Positions 54,569 to 63,704 of a stretch of 64,000 bases of DNA are shown one piece after another (the stretch's first letter is position 1; each line of letters starts with the position of its first letter). A model generated the notes under the pieces. It searched no databases and had not been told where the DNA came from. It saw only the letters and a list, made by a program, of their open reading frames with translations. The position numbers and the translations under genes are program-made. The stretch covers positions 4,898,001-4,962,000 of the forward strand of contig JAAHII010000001.1 of assembly GCA_010671905.1 (NCBI GenBank). Direction: 5' to 3'. Source of the stretch: Leptolyngbya sp. SIOISBB (GTDB taxonomy: Bacteria; Cyanobacteriota; Cyanobacteriia; Phormidesmidales; Phormidesmidaceae).

Positions 54569-55555
54569 TTATGCTTGCAATGCTTCGCCGCGGGCAGTTT
54601 CGCGAGATGACGATACCGTGGGTGCCTTGCGAGCTTTAAACATGCCAAACCGGCAGAGTCCAGCGCCAAAAGCCAGCCGCATCAACAACATAGTGGGGAC
54701 TTCGCGCAAAGACTTGATAAAACCACCAAAGCCAAACATGACTAAGCCTTTAGGACGAACGATGCCTTGCCAAATTGAGTCCAGCCAAGATGGTAACGTC
54801 TCCTGGGTCCAGTCAGCGGTCGTGACTTCCCCGTCGACTAGGCCAGTGGCTTCCAACTGCTCTGAGAAGCCTTCAATACTCGAAAAAGAAGGATGAGACC
54901 ACTGATCCAGTAGCTGGCGCATCACCGGCTTTTCCCAGAAGTTCAATGGCTTACGGCGATCGTCACGTTGGTTCCAGTCAGCAACTACTAAAATGCCACC
55001 AGGCTTCAGCACGCGCAGCATTTCAGCGCCATAGCGGGCTTTATCAGGCATGTGTGGCCCTGCCTCAATCGACCACACCACATCAAAGCTGTTGTCAGGG
55101 AAGGACAGATCCAGCGCATCGTCTACTTTAAATTGAGAAGTTAAACCCTCAGGGGTGAGCTCACGCGCTCGCTGGACTTGTTGTGGACTCAAGGTGACGC
55201 CAGTGGTCGAGAACCCGTAATCACTGGCCAAAATGCGGCTACTGCCGCCGATGCCACAGCCCACATCCAACACAGTCGTGCCGTGTGGCAGGGTATCCAA
55301 ATCCGCCCAACGCACCATTTCGTGCACAAAGTCAGACTTCGCCTTTAGAAAATCTTTGCTCCGTGGGGGTGAACCATAGTGCCCTAAGTGAATATGCTCG
55401 CCCCAGTAAAACTCCAGAATGCCGTCTTGTGTCCATTGGTCATAGGAGTTGGCAACTGTGTTGGAAGACTCATAACTACGGGGAGTTGCTAAGTAGACGA
55501 CAATGCCAACTACCCCTAACACCGCGACTAGCCCCAGGGCAAAATACACAACCAT
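54569..55555 (-). CDS. MPBQ/MSBQ methyltransferase (plastoquinone and tocopherol synthesis)
   Basis: A 328-residue methyltransferase closely resembling Synechocystis Sll0418, which methylates 2-methyl-6-phytyl- and 2-methyl-6-solanyl-benzoquinol. An N-terminal membrane anchor (about 1-24) is followed by NSYDQWTQDGILEFYWGEHI (about 42-61), a block shared with gamma-tocopherol methyltransferases. The SAM site VLDVGCGIGGSSRILA (about 95-110) comes next, then SIEAGPHMPDKARYG and VVADWNQRDD. It works at the membrane on prenylquinols and is required for plastoquinone-9 and tocopherol. Confidence 0.92.
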   Translation of the reverse strand: MVVYFALGLVAVLGVVGIVVYLATPRSYESSNTVANSYDQWTQDGILEFYWGEHIHLGHYGSPPRSKDFLKAKSDFVHEMVRWADLDTLPHGTTVLDVGCGIGGSSRILASDYGFSTTGVTLSPQQVQRARELTPEGLTSQFKVDDALDLSFPDNSFDVVWSIEAGPHMPDKARYGAEMLRVLKPGGILVVADWNQRDDRRKPLNFWEKPVMRQLLDQWSHPSFSSIEGFSEQLEATGLVDGEVTTADWTQETLPSWLDSIWQGIVRPKGLVMFGFGGFIKSLREVPTMLLMRLAFGAGLCRFGMFKARKAPTVSSSRETARGEALQA

Positions 55556-55753
55556 TGAAAGGAACCCTTAACAATAATTAATCTGTTCTCTAATGATTGT
55601 AGATCGAGTTCGTGTTGACTGAAAGTTTTCCCCCCTCGACTAATGAAGATAACTCCCTGATGTCGCTAGTGATACAGCCGTCACATGCATTTGTCCAATG
55701 CATTCTGGACCAAGATTAAGCCAATAGTTGGACATGACAATGCATCTTGGAGG

Positions 55754-56866
55754 CTAGGCCAGTGGCAAGGGTTGAGTCCTCTGCTGCTGATAAAAGTCTT
55801 CGATCGACACAAGTTGGTTGTTGTGCGCATCCCACAGAATCAACTTGGAACAGTTCGGCATGTCTCGGAAGCGAACTGTCGTGACTTGTTTAAGTAGATG
55901 TTGGTTGTGCTGATGGCAAGCCCGAAGATGGTAATTAGGAATTCTCTCAGACAAGTGATGAATGCTGTGATAGCTAATGTCGGCAGTAAACCACTTTAAG
56001 ATTTCCGGCATCGCAAGATAGCTGCTACCAGCGATCGCCCCCTGCAAATAGTCCCAACCCTCGGTTTGATGAGCGTACGCTCCTTCAAAGTTGTGCTGGA
56101 CAAAAAAGATGCAAATGAAAATCGCTGCAGACAGCATCAGCACGATCGCATAGGTGCCTAAGAAAAAAGCGGTCCCGAGCCAGTGACAGAGGAGCACCCA
56201 GCCACTCAGCACCACAATGTTGTTGAGTAAAACATCCCAAAACTCACCAGTGCTCTTCCACTGGGTGGGGCGGTACATCTTGAAGATATGGGGCAGCGAT
56301 AAGTGCGGATGCTTGCGCCAAGTTTGCCAAGTGTGACTGATTAGCCCCAATAGCTCAGCCAATAAAATGAGCCGGGGTTTGAAAGCTAAATAAAAGAAAC
56401 CGCCCGGAAAAATCATGAGGGGATGTCGAATGATGCCGTACAGCTTCTGATCACCAGGACTCAGCTGGGCAAACTCATCGGTTGACAGGAAATCGCCGAT
56501 GCTTCTGTAACGCTCCCAATCGCCGTTCGTTTTGTGGTGGTAGGCATGATCTCTCGACCACCAATGTTGAGGAATGGCATTGACCAGCCCCAAGATGAAT
56601 CCGACGATGCGATTAGCTCGCTTGCTCCTAAATAAAGAATAATGACCACAGTCATGCATCAATGAGAAGCAGCGTAGAGAAAAAAGTACAAGTAGCCCAA
56701 TGATGGGGATTAATAAAAACACCGAAACTTCTGCAACTCTTGTGGCCAAAGCCCACAAGAGTATGTAAGGAACCAGTGTATTTAATATCTGAAAAGTTGC
56801 GCGGAGATTATCACTTTGAATGTAAGGGCGCAATACAAAGTCAGACTTTTTAATGGTGCTCTCCAT
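55754..56866 (-). CDS. Membrane fatty acid desaturase-family protein
   Basis: A 370-residue membrane desaturase from the ATG at 56866; a GTG at 56899 would add 11 residues. The three His boxes are HDCGH (about 72), HAYHH (about 107) and HSIHH (about 305), typical of acyl-lipid desaturases of the DesA/omega type, with about four membrane helices between. Substrate position (delta-12, omega-3 or other) cannot be fixed from sequence alone. The spacing of boxes 1 and 2 is compatible with DesA-like enzymes. Confidence 0.85.
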   Translation of the reverse strand: MESTIKKSDFVLRPYIQSDNLRATFQILNTLVPYILLWALATRVAEVSVFLLIPIIGLLVLFSLRCFSLMHDCGHYSLFRSKRANRIVGFILGLVNAIPQHWWSRDHAYHHKTNGDWERYRSIGDFLSTDEFAQLSPGDQKLYGIIRHPLMIFPGGFFYLAFKPRLILLAELLGLISHTWQTWRKHPHLSLPHIFKMYRPTQWKSTGEFWDVLLNNIVVLSGWVLLCHWLGTAFFLGTYAIVLMLSAAIFICIFFVQHNFEGAYAHQTEGWDYLQGAIAGSSYLAMPEILKWFTADISYHSIHHLSERIPNYHLRACHQHNQHLLKQVTTVRFRDMPNCSKLILWDAHNNQLVSIEDFYQQQRTQPLPLA

Positions 56867-57413
56867 GAAAGACGACGTTTCCTCGATACAGGGATCCACA
56901 ATTTTGCCAGCAGCAGTTTTTGCCTAAGTAAAGACAATGTTCTGGTTATGAACCAGCTGTCCGGCCAATTCTTGACAGGATTAAGGTCTTTGAAAGGATG
57001 CTTAATCCTGTCTGCGACATTTCTCTCAATCATGAAGGCTATCGATTCCGGAGGCGTGCAAGCTGCACCTCACCCAACAGAGGCCCTGACCGTGACGCAT
57101 AAAATAGCTACCGTCATTGGACAGAGTGGGTAGATTTCAAGCTCAATGTTGAGTTATAAAAATTCACAATATCACTCTTCTCTTGAAAAGGGTAGGTCGG
57201 ACATCCGACCTCATGCGGCGGATGTTCAATCGCGCTGCCAAAATTGAGTGCCCAGAGTTGGCTGTTGCTTGTTTGTAGAAAATGTCAATTGATAGAGCTA
57301 TTACGCTCTAGAATTCACCAAGAAAATAGGCATTCATCACAACAGATGAAGCTGAGGCTTAGTTGATGATCGATCAATCTAGGCCCACAAAAAAACAAGA
57401 ATTATGAGATGCA
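56867..57413. other. Intergenic region with a perfect 18-bp palindrome
   Basis: Contains AGGTCGGA-CA-TCCGACCT (57194-57211) and the promoter region of the desaturase on the minus strand. A 61-codon frame beginning ATGAACCAGC at about 56950 has a hydrophobic stretch but no good ribosome-binding site or family; I do not call it a gene. Confidence 0.5.
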
Positions 57414-59006
57414 TTAGGCGGCAGTTTGTGTCGATGGAACAGTTGCCTGTTGGCAAGCAAGATAAGCATCAAGTTGCGATTCGATATTCGCCTTTACGTG
57501 TTCTCGGAAATCAATAAAATGCTCGGCTTGAGCACAGACAGACAAGTAGTTGGCAGCGACATGAGGATATCGCCACAACATGACCACTAAGTTGCCCCAA
57601 AAACGCCACCGAGTTTTGCGTACAATTCCTTGTCGCCAGCAAATAATGAGAAATGCTCGAACGATGATCCAATTAATATCAGGACTGCCTGCGGATTGTT
57701 TGTGTTCCTGATAAGTCTGTTTTTGGCCTTCTCCTAACATCAAAAAATGGCGGTAAGTTCGGTTGAGGACAACTAATGGATCATATAGTCGCCAGAAGGC
57801 TTCGATATATTCGCTGGCAATTTCCTCGATGGGACGCGTAGGGACAAAATTCATCAACGTCACTTGATTGGCATCGGCACTTTGGCCCAGTAGTCGCCCT
57901 TCTTGCTCTAAGCGATGCCACAGGGCTGTGTTTGGTAGCGCCTGGAGCATACTAAACATGGCGGTGGGAATCGCTGTCTCCTCGACAAACTGAGCGACCC
58001 GCTTGCCAGCACCGCCTTTTTCGTTGTCAAAGCCAATAATAAAGCCCGCCATGACCCGTAACCCAGCGTGGGCGATTGATTGGACTGATGCCACTAAGGG
58101 ATCTCGCAGATTTTGAAATTTGCGAGTCAAATTTAGACTTTCGCCGTCAGGCGTTTCAATGCCTAAGAAGACAGTGCCAAAGTTGCAATCCACCATCATT
58201 TGCATTAACTCCGGGTCTTGAGCTAAATCGACTGATGCTTCTGTCGCAAACGAGAAGGGATAATTGTGTTCGGACATCCAAGGTTTCATCGCTTGTAGCA
58301 GGCGTTTGACATTGCGCTTATTGCCAATGAAGTTGTCATCCACCATGAAAATGCTGCGCCGCCACCCAAGATCATAAAGATATTGCAATTCTGCTAGGAG
58401 CTGTTCTGGCTCTTTGGTCCGTGGTTTTCGGCCATAAAGGACAATAATGTCGCAAAACTCGCACTGGAAGGGACACCCCCGCGAGAATTGAATGGACATT
58501 TCGGCATAGGCATCGAGTTCTAATAAGTCATATCGGGGAATTGGCGTATCTGTGACTGCTGGTTTCTCACCGTCAGACCGGAAAGTGCCACTGCGATCGC
58601 CCCGCTCCAGAGCTTCGACAAACAAAGGCAGCGTGACTTCCCCTTCATCCAAAATGGCAAAGTCTGCGCCAGAGTCAGCAATCTCTTGCGGCAGTGCTGT
58701 TGGGTACGGTCCGCCTACGGCCACCAGTTTGTGATGGGCTTTTGCTTCTTGAATGCTGGCTAAAAAGTCTGGCTTTTGCACAATCATGGCTGAGACAATG
58801 ACCAAGTCAGCCCATTGCCATTCTGCTGTCGTGACTGGGCGCACGTTGCGATCGACGAGTTGGTAGTGCCACGACTGCGGCAAGATAGCCGCTACCGTAA
58901 TGAGTCCTAGAGGTGGCAACTGTGCTTTGAAGTTAACCAGTTCTAGAGTTTTATCAAATGACCAAAAGCTCTGGGGAAAACGCGGATAAACCAGCAGGAT
59001 ATTCAT
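57414..59006 (-). CDS. B12-binding radical SAM protein with a DUF4070-type C-terminus
   Basis: A 530-residue enzyme. The N-terminal Rossmann-like cobalamin-binding domain (about 1-140) is followed by the radical-SAM cluster motif SRGCPFQCEFCDI (about 175-187, CX3CX2C). A TIM-barrel core with MVDDNFIGNKRN and FLGIETPDGESL comes next, then a C-terminal DUF4070-like helical part. Relatives methylate unactivated carbons, including hopanoid methylases such as HpnP and HpnR. I cannot assign this one to a named hopanoid enzyme. No squalene-hopene cyclase is in the window. Confidence 0.83.
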   Translation of the reverse strand: MNILLVYPRFPQSFWSFDKTLELVNFKAQLPPLGLITVAAILPQSWHYQLVDRNVRPVTTAEWQWADLVIVSAMIVQKPDFLASIQEAKAHHKLVAVGGPYPTALPQEIADSGADFAILDEGEVTLPLFVEALERGDRSGTFRSDGEKPAVTDTPIPRYDLLELDAYAEMSIQFSRGCPFQCEFCDIIVLYGRKPRTKEPEQLLAELQYLYDLGWRRSIFMVDDNFIGNKRNVKRLLQAMKPWMSEHNYPFSFATEASVDLAQDPELMQMMVDCNFGTVFLGIETPDGESLNLTRKFQNLRDPLVASVQSIAHAGLRVMAGFIIGFDNEKGGAGKRVAQFVEETAIPTAMFSMLQALPNTALWHRLEQEGRLLGQSADANQVTLMNFVPTRPIEEIASEYIEAFWRLYDPLVVLNRTYRHFLMLGEGQKQTYQEHKQSAGSPDINWIIVRAFLIICWRQGIVRKTRWRFWGNLVVMLWRYPHVAANYLSVCAQAEHFIDFREHVKANIESQLDAYLACQQATVPSTQTAA

Positions 59007-59551
59007 AGAACTTGGGGGTACTTTATGTGATCCTATGCGTCCTGACCAGATGCGACAACCGCAATCAACCTTTCTAGACCTGATGCAGCCAGGTTGAACG
59101 ATTTAAGTACGCTTATTTTGCCAACTGTTAAGCTGCCCTATGTTTACCCGCTGTAGCGTTGGTAGAGCGAGCCAGATCGAGTACACAACTGTTATCCAAA
59201 TGATCAACGATGCTAATTGCCGCTGTTTTGCCCAGTCTGAATGACTTTGCCTAAATATCAGCCACGTACTGCTCTGCTTTGGCAACTTCTGATGACACGG
59301 TGTAGGGAGAAGGTAGACAATTGGTGCATCAAGTAGTGCAGGAAGTTTGCGATCGCAGGACAGAACAAACCATCAAGAACAATATCGCTGAAGTGCTTCA
59401 GCGCTTGATGACAGCCCCGTGGCTCATGGCTGATGTCGAAAAGAGGCTCTTAAGCTTTTCTTCGCAAAGGCCTAGGAAACCTGTAGCCTCGACATTTTCA
59501 CGATATTCTATTACCTACAGACATTCGATTAAACTGTCTTTGGAAGACGAG
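59007..59551. other. Divergent region before sasA
   Basis: 545 bp between the radical-SAM start and the sasA start. The sasA frame stays open for 77 codons upstream (from GTG 59321), with composition unlike the KaiB-like domain. I take it as leader sequence, though a longer SasA form cannot be excluded. No strong hairpin was noted. Confidence 0.45.
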
Positions 59552-60745
59552 ATGAACCATCTCAATGAAGAATTTGAGCTAGATCGAATTCTCATAAAGC
59601 TCCTGCTCTTTATTGATAGGCGCCCGAGCTCCGGAGAGTATGTACAACAAATCCGTAGGCATCTCAAGGAGCTTGACTATGAGCAGTCTTTCTCTCTAGA
59701 GGTGGTAGATGTTAGTGAGCAACCCTATCTCGTTGAACACTTTCGACTGATTGCTACACCCGCTTTGGTCAAGTTTGCGCCTGGTAAACAGCAGGTCATC
59801 TCAGGCAGTAATATCCTGGCTCAACTCGATCAGTGGTGGCCTCAATGGCAGCGAGAATTAGAGACGCTCCGCAACGCACAACCACAGACATTGTCCGCAA
59901 TAACTGCTACTGGTGAATCAGTCTTATCGGAAGGTGGTGACTTAGCACATTCCATTGAGGTGATGAAGCTCTCGGACGAAATTTTTCATCTGAAGCAAGA
60001 AAAGGAAGATCTGGAAGCGCAACTGCAGTTTAAGAATCGGATTGTCGCTATGCTGGCCCATGATTTGCGCAATCCTTTGACGGCTGCTTCGATCGCCGTG
60101 GAGACGCTAGAACTCGGTTATGGCAGCCCTGCCGAAGAGAATCGGCAATCGTTATCGCCCAAGCTGACTGCCCAACTATTACGGCATGCTAAAACTCAAA
60201 TCTGGGCGATGGATCGTATGATCTCGGACATTTTGCAAACGGCAAAAGGGGCTGGTGCTGATCTCCATATTCAACCTCAAGCGGCCTCCTTTGAACGCTT
60301 GGTCGTGGAGACGATGGCTTCAATCCGTAATAAGCTTGAGGCCAAGTCCCAAGAGATTGCCATCGATATTCCACAGGATTTGCCCCTGGTTTATGTGGAT
60401 TCTGGACAAATTCAACGGGTGCTTTCAAATTTGTTGGATAACGCTATTAAGTACACCCCGAAAGGGGGTGGACTATCTGTCTCGGCACTGCATCGCACAA
60501 CGCAAAAAATCCAAGTCTGTATTAGAGATACAGGGCCAGGCATTCCTTCGGAAATGCAGGAAAACATTTTTGAAGATCGTTTCCGTTTGGAGCGAGATGA
60601 ATCTAAAGATGGCTACGGTATCGGTTTGGCACTATGCCGTCGGATTATTCGGGCCCATTACGGCCAAATTTGGGCCGAGTCTATATTAGGAGAGGGCAGC
60701 GAATTTTATTTCACACTGCCAGTTTTTCAGGCGGTGTCGCTTTGA
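59552..60745 (+). CDS. sasA: Circadian histidine kinase SasA
   Basis: SasA reads the state of the KaiABC clock and phosphorylates RpaA. From the ATG at 59552 (GGAAG just upstream) the protein has 397 residues. The N-terminal 100 or so form the KaiB-like thioredoxin-fold sensor (ILIKLLLFIDRRPSSGEY, LIATPALVKFAPG). A coiled region leads to the H box MLAHDLRNPLTAASIAVE (about 166-183). The N box NLLDNAIKYTPKGGG (about 293) and G boxes DTGPGIP and GYGIGLALCRRI follow. Both length and domain order fit SasA. No kai gene is nearby. Confidence 0.94.
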   Translation: MNHLNEEFELDRILIKLLLFIDRRPSSGEYVQQIRRHLKELDYEQSFSLEVVDVSEQPYLVEHFRLIATPALVKFAPGKQQVISGSNILAQLDQWWPQWQRELETLRNAQPQTLSAITATGESVLSEGGDLAHSIEVMKLSDEIFHLKQEKEDLEAQLQFKNRIVAMLAHDLRNPLTAASIAVETLELGYGSPAEENRQSLSPKLTAQLLRHAKTQIWAMDRMISDILQTAKGAGADLHIQPQAASFERLVVETMASIRNKLEAKSQEIAIDIPQDLPLVYVDSGQIQRVLSNLLDNAIKYTPKGGGLSVSALHRTTQKIQVCIRDTGPGIPSEMQENIFEDRFRLERDESKDGYGIGLALCRRIIRAHYGQIWAESILGEGSEFYFTLPVFQAVSL

Positions 60746-60989
60746 GGTCAGACCTGAGGACTTGGCTGCCGCCGCAATGAGAATGGAGGCAAGTCGTAAA
60801 GGCGCCGGAGTGGCAGAACTCTTGTTTGCTGAAGAGCTATAGCAAAATGTGGAATGCGGCAGTCGGAATGCATGCCCGAAAGCGATTTCAACAAGCCAGG
60901 GTGATCTGATCAAACGGCGGCTTGCGATAGAAGATTATTGATAGTGCTTATCCAGGCTGGATTGGCATGGGATTCTTTGACGGCGTTAG

Positions 60990-62657
60990 TTAGCAGTTAG
61001 CGATGGACGTAGATGGCATGACGGGAGGCGATCGCCACCAGCGATCGCCCTGCACTAGGGTATGTACTTGCCACTCTGGGTGCGTTTCGGGATAATCTTG
61101 GCGATAATGACCACCCCGGCTTTCTTCGCGGAAGGCCGCACTTTCGAGAATCAGGTGGGCGAGATCTAGGAGGTTGCGGGTTTCACTCCAAAGCCTGAGA
61201 TTTTCGATAGAGATGTGAGAGACATCTCCTCGGGGGCGCTGCAGGCAGGCCAGGAGTTGTTGAGTGACAGGTAGGCCGTCAAAGCGGTCTTTCAATCGGG
61301 CGATCGCAGTACTGGTGGCTAACAGGGTGGCACCGTCACGACTGATTCCCGCGCCTTGCCAAATCCAATCAGGTAACTCCATCCGGAGCTGCTGCAAGCT
61401 CGATACTTCTGCCGCAGTCATATGGATGACCGAGACTGCAACCGTTTCTGGAGGTTGAGAGGTATTTTCCGCCTGACTTAATTTCAAGTGTTGTAATTGG
61501 CGACCATAGACCAGACATTCCAACAATGAATTGCTGGCTAAACGGTTAGCTCCATGGACTCCTGTACTGGCCGTTTCCCCCACTGCGTATAGTTTCGAGA
61601 GCGTTGAGCAACTGTGTCGATCGGTGACAATGCCACCCATCCAGTAGTGGGCTGCGGGTGATACCGGAATCGGCTGCTGGTAAGGATCGATGCCCCACTT
61701 TTGACAGACTTTGATGATGTTGGGAAAGCGGTATTGCATGCGCTCAGGGGCAATCGGACTCAGATCTAACCAGACGCAACTGGCCTCTGTGTCGGGCTGC
61801 TGGGCCAGATGTTGGTAGATGGCACGACTCACTACATCTCGGGGAGCTAATTCCCCCTGGGGGTGATAGTCAAAGGCAAAGCGTCGACCGCTAGCATCAA
61901 TCAGGTGTGCCCCTTCGCCCCGGACGGCCTCACTAATCAAAAACCTAGGAGCGCCTGAGATTTTTAAAGCAGTGGGATGAAACTGAAAAAATTCTAGGTC
62001 GCGCAGCTGGGCTCCGACGCGCCAGGCCATTGCCACGCCATCGCCTGTACTCGCTGGCGGGTTTGTGGTTTGGGCAAAGATTTGCCCCCCGCCGCCAGTC
62101 GCCAGCACCACGGCTTGAGCTGGCCAGTAAGCAATGGTTTGTGGGTCGGCGACGATCGCGCCTTGGCAGTGCTCGCCAACGCGCCAGAGATCGAGAACGA
62201 GAGTGTGTTCGAAGACGGTGATGTTGTCGCGCTGTCGTACCGCTCCAGCGAGCGTGCTCACGACCGCTCGACCGGTGGCATCGGCAGCATGTAAGACTCG
62301 CTTGCGCGAATGAGCAGCTTCTAAGGTGAGTGCTAGTTGGCCTTGGGTACGGTCAAAGGGCACCCCAAACTCCACTAAAGAGTTGATGCAGTCGGCTCCT
62401 TGCTCGACCAATAGCTCTACCGCTGCGGATTCACAGAGGCCGGCTCCGGCCTGGAGAGTATCTTCAAAATGCAAGAGCGGTGAATCTTCGGAGGTAATGG
62501 CGGCTGCAATGCCCCCTTGCGCCCAATCACTCGCCGATTGACTCAGGACATCCTTGGTGACCAGCCCGACCCGATACTGGTGAGGCAGACAAAGCGCCGC
62601 GTAGAGGCCAGCTGCACCGCTGCCAATGACCAAGACATCGAAGGTGGGGACGGGCAA
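60990..62657 (-). CDS. nadB: L-aspartate oxidase
   Basis: NadB oxidises aspartate to iminoaspartate for NAD synthesis, using FAD. The 555-residue protein has FAD binding VLVIGSGAAGLYAALCLP (about 9-26), SQSASDWAQGGIAAA (about 40-54), the substrate region RGEGAHLIDASGRRF (about 245) and GVHGANRLASNSLLECLVYG (about 367-386). The C-terminal helical domain begins near LQQLRMELPDW. The N-terminal FAD motif and full length support function. It lies alone; nadA is not in the window. Confidence 0.95.
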   Translation of the reverse strand: MPVPTFDVLVIGSGAAGLYAALCLPHQYRVGLVTKDVLSQSASDWAQGGIAAAITSEDSPLLHFEDTLQAGAGLCESAAVELLVEQGADCINSLVEFGVPFDRTQGQLALTLEAAHSRKRVLHAADATGRAVVSTLAGAVRQRDNITVFEHTLVLDLWRVGEHCQGAIVADPQTIAYWPAQAVVLATGGGGQIFAQTTNPPASTGDGVAMAWRVGAQLRDLEFFQFHPTALKISGAPRFLISEAVRGEGAHLIDASGRRFAFDYHPQGELAPRDVVSRAIYQHLAQQPDTEASCVWLDLSPIAPERMQYRFPNIIKVCQKWGIDPYQQPIPVSPAAHYWMGGIVTDRHSCSTLSKLYAVGETASTGVHGANRLASNSLLECLVYGRQLQHLKLSQAENTSQPPETVAVSVIHMTAAEVSSLQQLRMELPDWIWQGAGISRDGATLLATSTAIARLKDRFDGLPVTQQLLACLQRPRGDVSHISIENLRLWSETRNLLDLAHLILESAAFREESRGGHYRQDYPETHPEWQVHTLVQGDRWWRSPPVMPSTSIANC

Positions 62658-62788
62658 GACTCTTTCCTCGACGATAGCGGATTGGGGTTCTGAGCATTCT
62701 AGTCGAATCTATGGACAGAAACGAGATGGCTCAATATCGGCTGGCATGATTCTCCCTGAGCATGCATGCAGAGGGGCCTCTAAACGTA

Positions 62789-62824
62789 AAGGCCGACAGA
62801 GATAATGACATCTCTATCGGCCTT
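62789..62824 (-). terminator. Terminator hairpin after psbU
   Basis: AAGGCCGA-C-AGAGAT (62789-62803) pairs with ATCTCT-A-TCGGCCTT (62810-62824), a 14-bp stem with one mismatch and a 6-base loop. On the minus strand it follows psbU by 60 bases and is followed by TTTACGTTT. It also separates psbU from nadB. Confidence 0.75.
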
Positions 62825-62884
62825 AAATCCAATCAATCATGAAGGTCGTACAACACCGGCAAGCGCTGTCTCAACCTATCAGGC

Positions 62885-63307
62885 TTACCGATAAACGCCG
62901 TTATTAAAGCGGTCGGCGCCTTCAACTAGGGCCGGATCGGGAGTGGTGACGGCAAACTCATTCAGATGCGATTTGATAATGTCGATCTCGCGATCGCTCA
63001 AATCAGGAATATCCAAAACCGCTTCAACGCTATTGTAAGGCGCATATTTGAGAATTTTGCCGGCGATCGTCGGATACATTCCCTTGTATTTGACAAAAGC
63101 TTGAACGTTCGCGTTGTTCAAATCCAGTTTGGAACCGTACTCGGTACTGAGCTTGTCATCGACAGCATTCCGGATTTCTTCGGCCAGTATTGGTGACTGC
63201 CATGCTTGAGACAAGGGCGCTGCCGTGGCAGGCTGTACGTGCATACCTGACCAGCTTCCTAGCAGCATTCCTAGGGACAACACCAAGCCTAACAACAAAC
63301 GTTTCAT
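62885..63307 (-). CDS. psbU: Photosystem II extrinsic protein PsbU
   Basis: PsbU is the 12-kDa lumenal protein that stabilises the oxygen-evolving Mn cluster. The 140-residue precursor has a thylakoid signal peptide (about 1-30, ending ATAAP). The mature helix-hairpin-helix fold is seen in KLDLNNANVQAFVKYKGMYP (about 60-79) and AVLDIPDLSDREIDIIKSHL. The ATG follows GAGGGG at about 10 bases. The gene stands alone with its own promoter region. Confidence 0.96.
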   Translation of the reverse strand: MKRLLLGLVLSLGMLLGSWSGMHVQPATAAPLSQAWQSPILAEEIRNAVDDKLSTEYGSKLDLNNANVQAFVKYKGMYPTIAGKILKYAPYNSVEAVLDIPDLSDREIDIIKSHLNEFAVTTPDPALVEGADRFNNGVYR

Positions 63308-63704
63308 CTATTCAATCCCCTCGTTAGGAAGACTCAACACAACAATTTATTAGAGAGTATCATCTCATTTGCACAGCACTTATAGACAGGATGCTTACAA
63401 AACGCATTTTTGTTCAATTCTGGAGGGTCTGAGTCCAATCAGAAGAGACTTGGCCCAGCTCTCCAGTAACTTTGCCGGATCACTGCCGTTAAATCGGCAG
63501 CTCGAATCTGGGTGATCGCGGCACCGCTGCTCGACAGGATTGTTTTGCCGAGGGCGCTTTTCTGGTATCGCGGGCTACGTTTCATTCCCCCAGATGAGGC
63601 GACCATCCTATCAATCTCTGGAAACTCGCGCCGCTGAAAAAGTTCTTGACGGGCGATGACTTTCCAAGAGCTCGCCTGATCCTCGCGCCGCTGAGTTTTT
63701 GTGT
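63308..63704. other. Divergent region between psbU and the ABC permease
   Basis: 397 bp that must contain the psbU promoter (minus strand; AT-rich stretch about 63340-63365 with TAATAA) and a start region for the permease. A 93-codon frame on the minus strand overlaps the permease start and has no family, so I reject it as a gene. Confidence 0.5.

Noticed and set aside
56950-57133. 61-codon plus-strand frame with a hydrophobic stretch
   Set aside because: Lacks a ribosome-binding site, a clean signal peptide pattern and any recognised family.
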